NCBI GenBank assembly: GCA_016235065.1
Contig: JACRMB010000003.1
Location: 648,524-712,523 of the forward strand
Direction of reading: 5' to 3'
DNA length: 64,000 bases
From: Actinomycetota bacterium
GTDB lineage: Bacteria > Actinomycetota > Thermoleophilia > BMS3ABIN01
Below are positions 52,668 to 62,223 of this stretch, piece by piece. Position numbers and translations under genes: made by a program. The notes beneath the pieces are model-generated. The model made no database searches. It was not told the origin of the DNA and saw only the letters and a list, made by a program, of their open reading frames with translations. The first letter of the stretch is position 1; each line of letters begins with the position of its first letter.

Positions 52668-53671
52668 ACGGCAGCATCAAGGCATCGGTCGTCGGTGGCG
52701 GCAGCTGGGGGACAGCTTTCGCCCGTCTGCTGGCGCGCGCCGGTGCGGAGACCGAGCTCATCTGCCGCCGGCCCGAGCAGGCGGAGGCTATCAACCGTAG
52801 CCATCGTAATCCCGATTACCTGCGTGATATCGAGTTGCCGCTATCGCTGGCTGCCAGTTCATTCGAAAACAACAAACTGCGGACGGCCGACCTGGCCGTC
52901 ATCGCCATTCCCAGCAAGGTGTACCGCGCTGTTGTCGCCGAAGTGGCGGCCACGCTCAATCCGGAAGCCGCCGTTCTCAGCCTGACCAAGGGGCTGGAGC
53001 CTGTATCGCTGAAGCGCCTGTCCGAGGTGCTCGCCGAGGAACTTCCTCAGCCGGCAGCCTCGCGCATCATGGTGCTTTCCGGGCCGAACCACGCCGAAGA
53101 GGTCGCCCTGGACATCCCCACGGCGACGACCATCGCCTCCGCCGATCTCGAACTGGCTGCCTGGCTGCAGCAGCTGATCTCAACCGACAGCTTCCGCCCG
53201 TATGTGAACCCCGACCTTACCGGCGTCGAGCTCTGCGCCGCCGCAAAGAACGTCATCGCCCTTGCCGCCGGCATGAGCGATGGCCTCGGCTTTGGCGACA
53301 ACACCAAGGCCAGCCTGATCACCCGCGGCCTGGCGGAGATGGCCAGGCTCGGCGACAGATTCGGCGCTGACCCACAGACTTTTTCCGGCCTGGCCGGGAT
53401 GGGCGACCTGATCGCCACCTGCACCAGCCGCCACAGCCGCAACCGCATGGCCGGCGAACTCATAGCCTCCGGGAAGACGCCGGCAGAAGCCGAAGCGGAG
53501 ATGGGGATGGTCGCAGAAGGGCTGACCAGCGCCGCCGCGGTCCGCGAACTGGCTCGGGCCAGCGGCGTCGAGATGCCGATCACCGAGCAGGTCTGCGCGG
53601 TCATCTACGAGGGGAAGGACGTGCGGCACGCCGTCGCCGAACTGATGGCCCGCGCCCCCCGCCCGGAATAA
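52664..53671 (+). CDS. gpsA: Glycerol-3-phosphate dehydrogenase [NAD(P)+] GpsA
   Basis: The 335-residue protein has the N-terminal dinucleotide fold VVGGGSWGTAFARLLA, VLSLTKGLEP, LSGPNHAEEVALD and the catalytic Lys in ELCAAAKNVIALAAGMSDGL. It makes glycerol 3-phosphate for PlsY. ATG 52664 gives a four-base overlap with plsY; a GTG at 52652 is the alternative. Confidence 0.95.
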   Translation: MNGSIKASVVGGGSWGTAFARLLARAGAETELICRRPEQAEAINRSHRNPDYLRDIELPLSLAASSFENNKLRTADLAVIAIPSKVYRAVVAEVAATLNPEAAVLSLTKGLEPVSLKRLSEVLAEELPQPAASRIMVLSGPNHAEEVALDIPTATTIASADLELAAWLQQLISTDSFRPYVNPDLTGVELCAAAKNVIALAAGMSDGLGFGDNTKASLITRGLAEMARLGDRFGADPQTFSGLAGMGDLIATCTSRHSRNRMAGELIASGKTPAEAEAEMGMVAEGLTSAAAVRELARASGVEMPITEQVCAVIYEGKDVRHAVAELMARAPRPE

Positions 53672-53682
53672 CAGGGGAACCA

Positions 53683-53729
53683 GGGGGACACATTACTTAA
53701 TTGCCAGTTAAGGGGACACATTACTTAAT
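53683..53729 (+). repeat. Dispersed repeat copy 3, abutting polA
   Basis: GGGGGACACATTACTTAATT and GGGGACACATTACTTAAT are separated by GCCAGTTAA. It begins 12 bases after the gpsA stop and its last base is two bases before the polA ATG. AACAGGGG and AACCAGGGGG precede it. Confidence 0.9.
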
Positions 53730-53731
53730 CC

Positions 53732-56431
53732 ATGAATCCGGCTGCTGAACAGACTGTCCAGCCCGATCTTTCGGGCGCTCTTTTCCTCATCGACGGCAAT
53801 AGCCTCGCTTACCGCGCTTTCTACGCTCTGCCCGAGACCATTGCCACCAGTGACGGCTTTCCGACCAATGCCCTCTACGGCTTCTCGACCATGCTGGTGA
53901 AGATCCTCAACGATTACGAGCCAGCCAACGTCATGGTCGCCTGGGATACCGGCAAGAAGGTCTTCCGCCACGAGGAATACGAGGACTACAAGGCCGGCCG
54001 CAAACCCATGCCTGACAATCTCTCCCTCCAGTTCGAGCATTTCGAGGACCTGGTCAACGCTTTCGGCTTCGAGAACCTCAGGAAAGAAGGCTACGAAGCT
54101 GATGACATCCTGGCCACTATCGTCCGCGAGGCCCGCGAGGAGAAGCGCAAGGTCGTGGTAGTCACCGCCGACCGTGACGCCCTCCAACTGGTCGGCGGCG
54201 GCATCTTCGTCATGTCCAACAGCAAGGGCATCTCCGAGGTCAAGATCTATGACGAGGAAGCGGTGGAGGCGCGCTACTGCATCCCGCCGCGGAAAGTGCC
54301 CGACTACATCGGTCTCAAGGGCGATACCTCGGATAATATACCTGGTGTTCCCGGCATCGGCGACAAGACAGCCGCTGCTCTGCTGGCGGACCGCGAATCC
54401 CTTGAGGACCTGCTGGCCCATCTGGATGAGATCAAGGGCAAACGCCGGGAGCTGCTGGAGGAATACCAGGAGCAGGCGCTGATGTCAAAACAGCTGGCCA
54501 CCATGCATGATGAAGTTCCTCTGGAAAGGATATCCCTTGACGCGGCGCCGGCTCATCCCGGCAACAAACCGCTGCGTGATTTCCTGACCCGTTTTGAGTT
54601 CACCAGCCTTATCCGGCGCCTGGAGGAGACCGGCATGCTGGAGCCGCCGGAGGTCGTCGAGGAGAAGACCGGCATCGAGAAGACCACACTCGGGAAGCTG
54701 ATTGCAGCCCTGGCCGGGGGTGAGGCGGCTATTGCCTGGAAGGTTCACGGCAAGGAAATCGACCTGGCGCTCTTCTACGCCGCCGCCGACAGGGTCCTGC
54801 TGGCGGACGCTCCCGTCGATGGTTTCGAATCGGCGGTGGAAAAACTGGTCGGGGTGCCTGAAAAGTCTGAAGACGGCAAGTCTGCAGCCGGCTCCGCCAC
54901 ACCAGCCCCCGCCGGACCAGCCACACCAGCCTCCGCCGGACCAGCCCCCGCCTGCCACGACTACAAGAGCCTGATGGCCATAGCCAGCCGGTCTATCCCC
55001 TGCAGCCACGACACGATGGTCGCCGCCTACCTGCTCAGGCCTGCGGCCCGAACTTATGAGCTGGACCAACTCGCCGCCGCATCAGATATCCGCATCGAAC
55101 TTCCCGCTGACGCCGCCGAAAACCCCCGCGACCACGACCTTGTCCTCGCCGCCATCCGCACGCACCACCTCGCCCGCGCCCAGCGCCTGCAGCTCGACGA
55201 CCTGGGCCTCACTGAACTTTTCATCACGGTAGAGATGCCGCTCATCGGCGTCCTCTCAGGCATGGAGCGAACCGGCATCAGGATCGACCTGCCGCGCCTC
55301 GGCGAACTGGCGTCCCGCGTCGACGACCAGCTGGAGCAGCTGGCGGCAGAGATCCACAACCTGGCAGGCGAACAGGACTTCAACATCGACTCGCCACAGC
55401 AACTATCCGCGATCCTTTTTGAAAAACTGCTGCTTCCCACCGGGAAGAAGACCAAGACCGGATATTCCACCGACGCCTCGGTCCTCAAGAACCTGCGGGA
55501 GCAGCACCCGATCATCGAAAAGATCGAGACCTACCGCGAGCTGGCGAAGCTCTCCGGAACCTATCTCCAGGCGCTTCCCCGGCTTGCTGACCCAGACACC
55601 TGGCGCATCCACACAACTTTTAACCAGACGGTGACAGCCACCGGCCGCATCTCTTCCAGCGATCCAAACCTGCAGAACATCCCCATCCGCACCCCGCTGG
55701 GCGAGAAGATCCGCGACTGCTTCGTCCCCGAAGAAGGTTCGCGGCTGGTAGTCGCCGACTACTCCCAGGTGGAGCTGCGGATCATGGCCCATCTTTCAGA
55801 GGAACCCAAGCTGCGCCAGGCTTTCGCCGCCGGTGATGATGTGCATCGCGACACCGCGGCTGAGGTCTTCAACATCGCGCCGTCAGAGGTCGACAGCACC
55901 CAGCGTAACCGCGCCAAGGCGGTAAATTTCGGCATCATGTACGGCATCAGCGCCTACGGCCTTTCCGAACAGTTGGGGATCTCCCATGAGGAAGCGGCGG
56001 GCTATATAAAGACTTACCTGGCACGCTATCCGAAAGTAGCGGCATTCCGCGACCAGATCATCGAGCAGGCCACCGAAGCAGGTTTCGTCACTACCATGCT
56101 GGGCCGCCGCCGGCTCATCCCGGAGTTGCGTTCCGCCGAAGATCGCGTGCGCAAGCTGGGCGAGCGTCTTGCGGTCAACACGGTCATCCAGGGCAGCGCT
56201 GCTGATATCATGAAAGTCGCAATGGTCAATGCAGACCGCGCTCTCGCCGGCGAAGGCCTCAAGGCACGCATGGTCCTGCAGGTCCATGATGAGCTCGTCT
56301 TTGAAGCTCCTGAGACCGAAGCCTCGGTAGTCGCTGAACTCGCCCGCCGCGAGATGGCTGCAGCCTGGGAACTCGACCCGCCACTGGAGGTCGATGTGGG
56401 CGTGGGCGAGACCTGGGTAGAGGCGAAGTAG
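53732..56431 (+). CDS. polA: DNA polymerase I
   Basis: The 899-residue protein has the 5' nuclease (about 15-295: FLIDGNSLAYRAFYALP, EGYEADDILATIV, GDTSDNIPGVPGIGDKTA), a degenerate 3'-5' exonuclease region (about 310-490) lacking the catalytic acidic motifs, and the polymerase domain with motif A DYSQVELRIMAHLS (Asp676), motif B RNRAKAVNFGIMYG and motif C VHDEL. It lacks proofreading, like Taq. A Pro/Ala-rich repeat insert lies near residue 390-408. The region upstream is a dispersed repeat with no ribosome binding site. Confidence 0.96.
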   Translation: MNPAAEQTVQPDLSGALFLIDGNSLAYRAFYALPETIATSDGFPTNALYGFSTMLVKILNDYEPANVMVAWDTGKKVFRHEEYEDYKAGRKPMPDNLSLQFEHFEDLVNAFGFENLRKEGYEADDILATIVREAREEKRKVVVVTADRDALQLVGGGIFVMSNSKGISEVKIYDEEAVEARYCIPPRKVPDYIGLKGDTSDNIPGVPGIGDKTAAALLADRESLEDLLAHLDEIKGKRRELLEEYQEQALMSKQLATMHDEVPLERISLDAAPAHPGNKPLRDFLTRFEFTSLIRRLEETGMLEPPEVVEEKTGIEKTTLGKLIAALAGGEAAIAWKVHGKEIDLALFYAAADRVLLADAPVDGFESAVEKLVGVPEKSEDGKSAAGSATPAPAGPATPASAGPAPACHDYKSLMAIASRSIPCSHDTMVAAYLLRPAARTYELDQLAAASDIRIELPADAAENPRDHDLVLAAIRTHHLARAQRLQLDDLGLTELFITVEMPLIGVLSGMERTGIRIDLPRLGELASRVDDQLEQLAAEIHNLAGEQDFNIDSPQQLSAILFEKLLLPTGKKTKTGYSTDASVLKNLREQHPIIEKIETYRELAKLSGTYLQALPRLADPDTWRIHTTFNQTVTATGRISSSDPNLQNIPIRTPLGEKIRDCFVPEEGSRLVVADYSQVELRIMAHLSEEPKLRQAFAAGDDVHRDTAAEVFNIAPSEVDSTQRNRAKAVNFGIMYGISAYGLSEQLGISHEEAAGYIKTYLARYPKVAAFRDQIIEQATEAGFVTTMLGRRRLIPELRSAEDRVRKLGERLAVNTVIQGSAADIMKVAMVNADRALAGEGLKARMVLQVHDELVFEAPETEASVVAELARREMAAAWELDPPLEVDVGVGETWVEAK
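54899..54952 (+). repeat. In-frame Pro/Ala tandem repeat in polA
   Basis: ACCAGCCCCCGCCGG, ACCAGCCACACCAGCCTC and CGCCGGACCAGCCCC form imperfect repeats that encode PAPAGPATPASAGPAPA in the degenerate exonuclease region. Confidence 0.75.
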
Positions 56432-56544
56432 ATATCAAGGGCAGGCTGTAACGGCTGTGCGATCGATCCACCGGTGCCAGCGCCAGTATCAACCTGGAAC
56501 TGACGATTTGTGTGAAATTTCCCCAAGCCGGAGATAAGCAGACA

Positions 56545-56967
56545 ATGACTTTCAGGCTGGTCACAAAACGGGTAATAATCTACGAGACGATAGCCTTCGG
56601 CATTGTCCTCGCGTTCCTCTGGGCGGACGAGCTCTTCGACCTGCCGCACAACATCTTTGGCACTGAAGCCACTCCGATAAACTGGACAGAGAGCCTCGTC
56701 GAATCCGGTTTTGTCGTCATTCTGGCCGGCGCCACCATCTTTCTAAGTAACTATTATTTACATCAGATCAAGCAACTTGAAGGCATCTTGCCGGTCTGCG
56801 CTGTCTGCAAGAAGATCAAGGAAAATAACGATTGGGTGCCTTTCGAAGAATATGTCAAAGAGCATTCCGCTGCGGATTTCACCCACGGCCTCTGTCCGGA
56901 ATGTGCAAAGCCCTACTTCGATGAGCTGGAGCAGATCAGCGAGCCGACACTGGACCAGCGCGACTGA
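56545..56967 (+). CDS. Small membrane protein with a CxxCKKI cytoplasmic domain
   Basis: The 140-residue protein has two membrane helices (about 12-30 and 55-75) and a cytoplasmic part LEGILPVCAVCKKIKENNDW ... HGLCPECAKPYFDEL. This module is normally seen at the end of PAS or GAF signalling proteins; here it stands without a sensor domain. Four Cys could bind zinc or sense redox. ATG 56545 has GGAGA upstream; a GTG at 56512 could add 11 residues. Confidence 0.7.
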   Translation: MTFRLVTKRVIIYETIAFGIVLAFLWADELFDLPHNIFGTEATPINWTESLVESGFVVILAGATIFLSNYYLHQIKQLEGILPVCAVCKKIKENNDWVPFEEYVKEHSAADFTHGLCPECAKPYFDELEQISEPTLDQRD

Positions 56968-57049
56968 ATCCGGATGGCGCGCTCGACCGGCCCCGGATAC
57001 TCAGAAATAATCGCCCCGCGGTTAGCTTCCATACCTTAACTCCCTTCTG

Positions 57050-57055
57050 TATAAT
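57050..57055 (+). promoter_or_regulatory. -10 TATAAT before rpsA
   Basis: A perfect -10 hexamer with TTCCAT 17 bases upstream as a weak -35. Transcription would start near 57062, giving a leader of about 60 bases for the ATG at 57124 and excluding normal use of the in-frame TTG at 57061. Confidence 0.6.
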
Positions 57056-57123
57056 AGCCCTTGGCACGCAAAGCGCTTGCCGCTGCGCGGGCTAAATTTT
57101 TCGGAAAGGAATCTAACTACCAA

Positions 57124-58722
57124 ATGCAAAAAATCAACGAAGACGAAGAAATCGAGTTAGTGGAGGGAAGCGGGGGACTGCTTAAGATCGTAGACGGGAA
57201 GGAAGAGCCCAACTACGACGCCACCATCACGGAGTTCCAGGAGGGCGACATTGTCTCCGGCGAGGTAGTCCGGATCGACAAGGACGAGATCCTGGTTGAC
57301 ATAGGATATAAGTCTGAAGGCGTGATCCCGGCCAACGAGCTGTCGATACGGAAATCGGTCAGCACCGAAGATGAAGTAAGCGTCGGCGACAGGATCGACG
57401 CGCTCGTCATGCAGAAAGAAGACGCCGAAGGGCGCCTCATCCTCTCCAAGAAGCGAGCCCGCTTCGAGCAGGCCTGGAAGAAGATCGAGGAAGTCGAGCA
57501 GCAGGCTGCCACTATCGACGGCACCGTCATCGAGGTCGTCAAGGGAGGCCTGATCCTGGATCTCGGCGTTCGCGGTTTCCTGCCGGCATCGCTGGTGGAT
57601 ATCCGCCGCATCCAGAATCTGGACGAGTATATGGGCCGGGTCCTCACCTGCAGGGTCATCGAACTCAATCGCAGCCGCAACAACGTAGTCCTATCCCGCC
57701 GCGCCGTCCTCGAGGAGGAGCGCAAGGAAGTCCGGGAGCAGATCCTCGGCAAGCTCCAGTCGGGAGACGTGGTGGAGGGCATCATCTCCAACATCGTCGA
57801 CTTCGGAGCCTTCGTGGACCTGGAAGGCATCGACGGCCTCATCCATATATCCGAACTCTCGTGGGGCCATGTGAATCATCCGTCTGAAGTCCTGACTGTC
57901 GGCCAGAAGGTCAACGTCAAGGTACTCGATATAGACCGTGACCGCCAGCGGGTGTCGCTCGGCCTCAAGCAGACCCAGGAAGATCCCTGGGCCAGTCTGG
58001 TCGACGCGCATCAGGTCGGCGACATCATGACCGGCACCGTCACCAAGCTGGTGAGTTTCGGCGCTTTCGTGCAGATCAGCGAAGGCATCGAGGGTCTGGT
58101 CCATATCTCCGAGCTGGCCAGCCATCATGTCGAGAAACCCGAGGAAGTCGTAGCTGTCGGTGACGAGATCGAGGTCAAGGTCATCGAGATCGACGCCCAG
58201 CGCCGCCGCCTCTCTCTCAGCATCAAGCGCCTCCATGAAGAGGACGAGCCCGAGGCTGAAGCAGGCGAAGAGCCAGCGGCCGGTGTTGAGGCAGAGGCTG
58301 AAGCTGCTCCCGCCGAGGCAGCTGTCGTGGAAGAGGAAACCTTCCCCGAGGCTGACAACCTGGGCCTCAGCGATGAGATATTCCCCGACAGGCCCGGCAG
58401 CGAGCCGGCCGTCGAGACTGAGATCAGCGAGAGCACCGGTCTGGCTGACGCGGAGGAAGAGGACTCAACCGAGGCGACCAGCCTGGTAGATGCCGAGCCT
58501 GACATTGTCGCTGAGCCGGAACTGCAAGATACTGTAGAGGAAGCTGACGCGGCGGTTGAAGAATCAGCCGAAGCAGAAGTAGCAACAGAAGAACCCGAAG
58601 CAGCCGAAGAAGCAGCGGAGCCTGAAGCGGCTGCCGAGCCCGAAGAGCCCGAGGCCTCTGCCGGGGCAGAAGAGCCCGTAGCGGAGGAAGAAACCGAAGG
58701 CGAGGACGCGGAGAAGGCGTAA
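57124..58722 (+). CDS. rpsA: 30S ribosomal protein S1 with a long acidic tail
   Basis: The 532-residue protein has four S1 domains: about 36-105 ([20 protein letters not shown]), 120-190, 205-275 ([20 protein letters not shown]) and 290-360 ([20 protein letters not shown]). The last 155 residues are dominated by Glu and Ala and probably disordered. It recruits mRNA to the 30S subunit. A TTG at 57061 opens the same frame, but TATAAT at 57050 makes ATG 57124 more likely. A strong terminator follows. Confidence 0.94.
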   Translation: MQKINEDEEIELVEGSGGLLKIVDGKEEPNYDATITEFQEGDIVSGEVVRIDKDEILVDIGYKSEGVIPANELSIRKSVSTEDEVSVGDRIDALVMQKEDAEGRLILSKKRARFEQAWKKIEEVEQQAATIDGTVIEVVKGGLILDLGVRGFLPASLVDIRRIQNLDEYMGRVLTCRVIELNRSRNNVVLSRRAVLEEERKEVREQILGKLQSGDVVEGIISNIVDFGAFVDLEGIDGLIHISELSWGHVNHPSEVLTVGQKVNVKVLDIDRDRQRVSLGLKQTQEDPWASLVDAHQVGDIMTGTVTKLVSFGAFVQISEGIEGLVHISELASHHVEKPEEVVAVGDEIEVKVIEIDAQRRRLSLSIKRLHEEDEPEAEAGEEPAAGVEAEAEAAPAEAAVVEEETFPEADNLGLSDEIFPDRPGSEPAVETEISESTGLADAEEEDSTEATSLVDAEPDIVAEPELQDTVEEADAAVEESAEAEVATEEPEAAEEAAEPEAAAEPEEPEASAGAEEPVAEEETEGEDAEKA

Positions 58723-58747
58723 GCTATTCCCTGAATGCAGCGATCAC

Positions 58748-58779
58748 GCGCCCCGCCTCCGGCGGGGCGCTTTTTGTTT
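58748..58779 (+). terminator. Intrinsic terminator after rpsA
   Basis: GCGCCCCGCC (58748-58757) pairs perfectly with GGCGGGGCGC (58761-58770) around TCC; TTTTTGTTT follows. Confidence 0.95.
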
Positions 58780-58885
58780 CACAGAATAATCCCGTAGAGT
58801 ATCTCAAGCGGTTTCCATTAGAATGATGGTTGAAATCAATGCCCCGGATGCTTCAGCATGAGTGGCGTAATCAGAAGGTATCCCG

Positions 58886-59506
58886 ATGTCCGCAGAAACC
58901 AGAAAATCAGGACCGGTCCGCATCGCCCTCACGGGCGGCATCGGCTCCGGAAAGAGCACGGCCCTGCTGATGTTCGCGGCCCGTGGCGCCGCCGTACGCG
59001 ATTCGGATGAGATCGTCCACGGGCTTATCGACCGTGGTGATGTGAGAGCCCGTATCGCTGAAAAGCTTGGCATAAGTCAATTGCCTCCCGGAGAGGAAGG
59101 CCGCGGACGCATCGCCGAGGTTGTTTTTGTCGACGACGCTCAGCTCATGCGACTCGAGGAGATAATCTTCCCCCTGGTCGCTGGCGAGATCGAGCGCTGG
59201 CTTGCAACCGAAGAAGTAGCGTCAGTGCCGATGGCCGTTGTCGAGCTGCCGATGCTCTTCGAGGCCGGCATGGCGGACATGTTCGATCAGGTGGTGCTTG
59301 TAACGGCTCCCGCTGAGCTCCGCAAGACGCGCCACGAAGGCCGTGTCGGTCTAGCCGACTTTGAGCGCCGCGCCGCGCGTCAGTTACCCGAGGATGAGAA
59401 GCGTGCCCGCAGTGCCTTCATCTATGACAATACCGGCTCACCTGAGGAGCTGGACGAGTTCATCTCCAGTACCGTCGCCAAAATCCTAGGAGACAGAGGG
59501 GAATAA
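58886..59506 (+). CDS. coaE: Dephospho-CoA kinase
   Basis: The 206-residue protein has IALTGGIGSGKSTALLMFAA, the DSDEIVHGLI substrate loop, VVELPMLFEAGM and KRARSAFIYDNTGSPEELD. It phosphorylates dephospho-CoA to CoA. AGAAGG precedes the ATG. Its place after rpsA matches actinobacterial order. Confidence 0.95.
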   Translation: MSAETRKSGPVRIALTGGIGSGKSTALLMFAARGAAVRDSDEIVHGLIDRGDVRARIAEKLGISQLPPGEEGRGRIAEVVFVDDAQLMRLEEIIFPLVAGEIERWLATEEVASVPMAVVELPMLFEAGMADMFDQVVLVTAPAELRKTRHEGRVGLADFERRAARQLPEDEKRARSAFIYDNTGSPEELDEFISSTVAKILGDRGE

Positions 59507-59509
59507 GAT

Positions 59510-60094
59510 TTGTTCAAGCGTCTTGCCCTGTTCATCCTGGCCCTGGTGATCCTTGCCGCCGCGGCTGCGGCTGCGATCAATCAGACCAGGCCGGACTGGT
59601 ACTCCCGCTGGCTCTATCCCATGAAGCACGCAGACCTGATCACGAGGTCCGCAGGCCAGAACCAGCTCGACCCCGCGCTGGTCGCGGCCGTCATCTACGA
59701 GGAGAGCAGCTTCGAGGATACGATCAGCTCCGAAGCCGGCGCGATCGGGCTGATGCAGCTGATGCCTTCGACCGCAACCTGGATCGCGGGGAAGACCGGA
59801 GGAGTCGATTTTCGCGTCGCCGACCTCAAGGATCCGTCGGTCAACATCGCTTACGGCTGCTGGTATCTGCGATATCTGATCGACCGCTACGGCAGTTCCG
59901 AACTGGCTCTGGCAGCCTACAACGGCGGCACCGAGAATCTCGACCAGTGGCTGGCCGAAGCCCGGACTCAAGGCAGGCAGTTCAGCTCCGCGACCGATAT
60001 CCCCTGGCCTGAGACCCGGGAATTCGTCACCAGCGTCGAGAAGACCCGCGATATCTACGCCAGCGCCTATGCCGCCGAACTGAACACCCAATAA
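59510..60094 (+). CDS. Lytic transglycosylase (SLT domain)
   Basis: The 194-residue protein has an N-terminal signal anchor (about 4-24) and a goose-lysozyme-like SLT domain: AAVIYEESSFEDTISSEAGA with the catalytic Glu, IGLMQLMPSTATW, and LALAAYNGGTENLDQWL. It cleaves peptidoglycan with formation of anhydromuramic ends. It starts three bases after coaE. The stop codon lies within a 20-base duplication. Confidence 0.92.
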   Translation: MFKRLALFILALVILAAAAAAAINQTRPDWYSRWLYPMKHADLITRSAGQNQLDPALVAAVIYEESSFEDTISSEAGAIGLMQLMPSTATWIAGKTGGVDFRVADLKDPSVNIAYGCWYLRYLIDRYGSSELALAAYNGGTENLDQWLAEARTQGRQFSSATDIPWPETREFVTSVEKTRDIYASAYAAELNTQ

Positions 60095-60123
60095 ACCAGC
60101 GGGACACCCAATAAACCAGCGGG
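60084..60123 (+). repeat. 20-bp perfect tandem duplication over the transglycosylase stop
   Basis: ACACCCAATAAACCAGCGGG occurs at 60084-60103 and again at 60104-60123, directly adjoining dispersed repeat copy 4. Each unit carries the TAA stop. The second unit ends in the GGG of the dispersed repeat, so GGGACAC microhomology may have guided the duplication. Confidence 0.92.
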
Positions 60124-60160
60124 ACACATTACTTAATTGCCAGTTAAGGGTACACATTAC
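60121..60160 (+). repeat. Dispersed repeat copy 4 (GGGACACATTAC family)
   Basis: GGGACACATTACTTAATT and GGGTACACATTAC are separated by GCCAGTTAA. It lies between the transglycosylase and uvrB genes. Confidence 0.88.
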
Positions 60161-60229
60161 TATCAGCCATGAATCACATATCAGCCATTAAGCCTGATGG
60201 CTTTGCATTGAGCAGCGAATGAAACCATC

Positions 60230-62215
60230 ATGTCCATTTATAAGATAAATTCCACCTATCAACCCACCGGCGACCAGCCGAAGGCCATCAACGCCCTGGC
60301 ACGCGGCGTCGACGCCGGCGACCCCTATCAGACCCTGCTTGGCGTCACCGGCTCCGGCAAGACCTTCACCATGGCCCAGGTCATCGCCCGGGCTCAGAAA
60401 CCGGCGCTGGTCATGGCCCATAACAAGACCCTGGCCGCCCAGCTCTGCAACGAGTTCATGGAGTTCCTGCCCGAGAACTCGGTCGAGTACTTCGTCAGCT
60501 ACTACGACTACTACCAGCCAGAAGCATATCTGCCCTCATCCGACACCTACATCGAAAAGGACAGCTCCATCAACCAGGAGATCGACCGCCTGCGCCATTC
60601 AGCAACAGCGGCCCTTCTCTCGCGCCGTGATGTCGTCATCGTCGCCAGCGTCTCCTGCATCTACGGACTGGGTTCCCCGGAGGAATACCTGGCGAAGATG
60701 GTCCTGCTCAAGGTCGGAGATGAGCCAGGCCTCGAAGCCGTCACCCGCCGTCTCGTGGATATCCAGTATAGCCGCGCCGACTACGACTTCAGCCGCGGCC
60801 AGTTCCGCCTTCGCGGAGACGCCCTTGAAGTTCACCCCGCATACGAGGACACAGTCCTGCGGATAAATTTTTTCGGGGATGAAGTCGAGCGGATCACCCG
60901 GGTCGACGCCATGACCGGAGAGCTGCTGGACGAGATGAAACACATCGCCATCTACCCGGCTACTCACTTCGTGACTTCTCCGGAAGCCATCGAAAAAGCT
61001 CTCATAGAGATCCAGAACGAGCTCAACCAGCGCGTGGCCGAGCTGAATAAAGACGGCAAGGAGCTGGAAGCCCACCGCCTGACCATGCGTACGCGCTACG
61101 ATATGGAGATGCTGCGCGAGACCGGCTTCTGTTCCGGCATCGAGAACTACTCGCGCATCCTCGATGGCCGCGCCCCGGGTGAGCCGCCCAACACCCTGCT
61201 GGATTTCTTCCCCGACGATTTCCTCTGCTTCATCGACGAGTCTCACAACACCGTGCCTCAGATCGGCGGCATGTACAAGGGCGACCGCTCTCGCAAACTG
61301 ACTCTGGTGGATTATGGCTTCCGCCTGCCGTCAGCCCTGGATAACCGGCCGCTTCAGTTTGAGGAATTCCTGCAGCGCGTTCCCCAGATAGTCTTCGTCA
61401 GCGCCACGCCGGGCAAGTGGGAGCTGGGCCACAGCACCCGCGTAGTCGAGCAGGTCATCCGGCCGACCGGCCTGACCGATCCCGAAGTCGAGGTCCGCCG
61501 CACCGAGCATCAGGTGGACGACCTGATGAACGAGGTCCGTGGCCGCGTCGAAGCCAAGGAGCGGGTCCTGGTGACTACGCTCACCAAGAAGATGGCGGAA
61601 GACCTCACTGACTATCTGCTGGAAGCGGGCTTCAAGGTTCGCTACCTGCACTCGGACATCGATACGCTCCAGCGCATCGAGATCGTCCGCGACCTGCGCC
61701 TGGGGGAGTTCGACGTCCTGGTCGGCGTCAACCTGCTGCGTGAGGGCCTCGACCTGCCGGAAGTCACGCTGGTTGCCATCCTCGACGCAGACAAGGAAGG
61801 ATTCCTCCGCGGCGAGACCGCGCTCATCCAGACGATAGGCCGCGCGGCCCGTAACATCAACGGAAGAGTGATCATGTACGCCGACAAGATGACCAAGGCC
61901 ATGGAGAAGGCCATCGGCGAGACCAACCGCCGCCGCGCCCTGCAGGTCGCCTACAACGAGGAACACAGCATCACACCCCAGACCATCATCAAAGGTGTGT
62001 CCGACATGAGCGCCATGCTGGGAGAATCGGCGGTTCCCTACAAGGCGACACGCGTGCGCGAAGCGGCGAAGAAGATGGACCAGAAGGAACTGGACGAAGC
62101 CATCGCCACGCTGGAAGAGGAGATGTTCGCGGCTGCTGAAGAGCTGCGGTTTGAGTATGCGGCGAAGTTGCGTGACCAGATCAAGGATCTGGTTCGCCAG
62201 CGGGCAAGAAAGTAA
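60230..62215 (+). CDS. uvrB: UvrABC excision nuclease subunit B
   Basis: The 661-residue protein has Walker [19 protein letters not shown], the DNA-clamping hairpin [49 protein letters not shown] and QTIGRAARN, plus a C-terminal UVR motif ([12 protein letters not shown]). It verifies and holds damaged DNA for UvrC. A ribosome binding site is not obvious; GAGCAGCG lies 21 bases upstream. Confidence 0.97.
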   Translation: MSIYKINSTYQPTGDQPKAINALARGVDAGDPYQTLLGVTGSGKTFTMAQVIARAQKPALVMAHNKTLAAQLCNEFMEFLPENSVEYFVSYYDYYQPEAYLPSSDTYIEKDSSINQEIDRLRHSATAALLSRRDVVIVASVSCIYGLGSPEEYLAKMVLLKVGDEPGLEAVTRRLVDIQYSRADYDFSRGQFRLRGDALEVHPAYEDTVLRINFFGDEVERITRVDAMTGELLDEMKHIAIYPATHFVTSPEAIEKALIEIQNELNQRVAELNKDGKELEAHRLTMRTRYDMEMLRETGFCSGIENYSRILDGRAPGEPPNTLLDFFPDDFLCFIDESHNTVPQIGGMYKGDRSRKLTLVDYGFRLPSALDNRPLQFEEFLQRVPQIVFVSATPGKWELGHSTRVVEQVIRPTGLTDPEVEVRRTEHQVDDLMNEVRGRVEAKERVLVTTLTKKMAEDLTDYLLEAGFKVRYLHSDIDTLQRIEIVRDLRLGEFDVLVGVNLLREGLDLPEVTLVAILDADKEGFLRGETALIQTIGRAARNINGRVIMYADKMTKAMEKAIGETNRRRALQVAYNEEHSITPQTIIKGVSDMSAMLGESAVPYKATRVREAAKKMDQKELDEAIATLEEEMFAAAEELRFEYAAKLRDQIKDLVRQRARK

Positions 62216-62223
62216 CTGGTGGC

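Noticed and set aside
57061..57123. TTG 57061 as the rpsA start
   Set aside because: A TATAAT -10 lies five bases upstream, so the transcript would start at or after it; the added N-terminus is also unlike S1.
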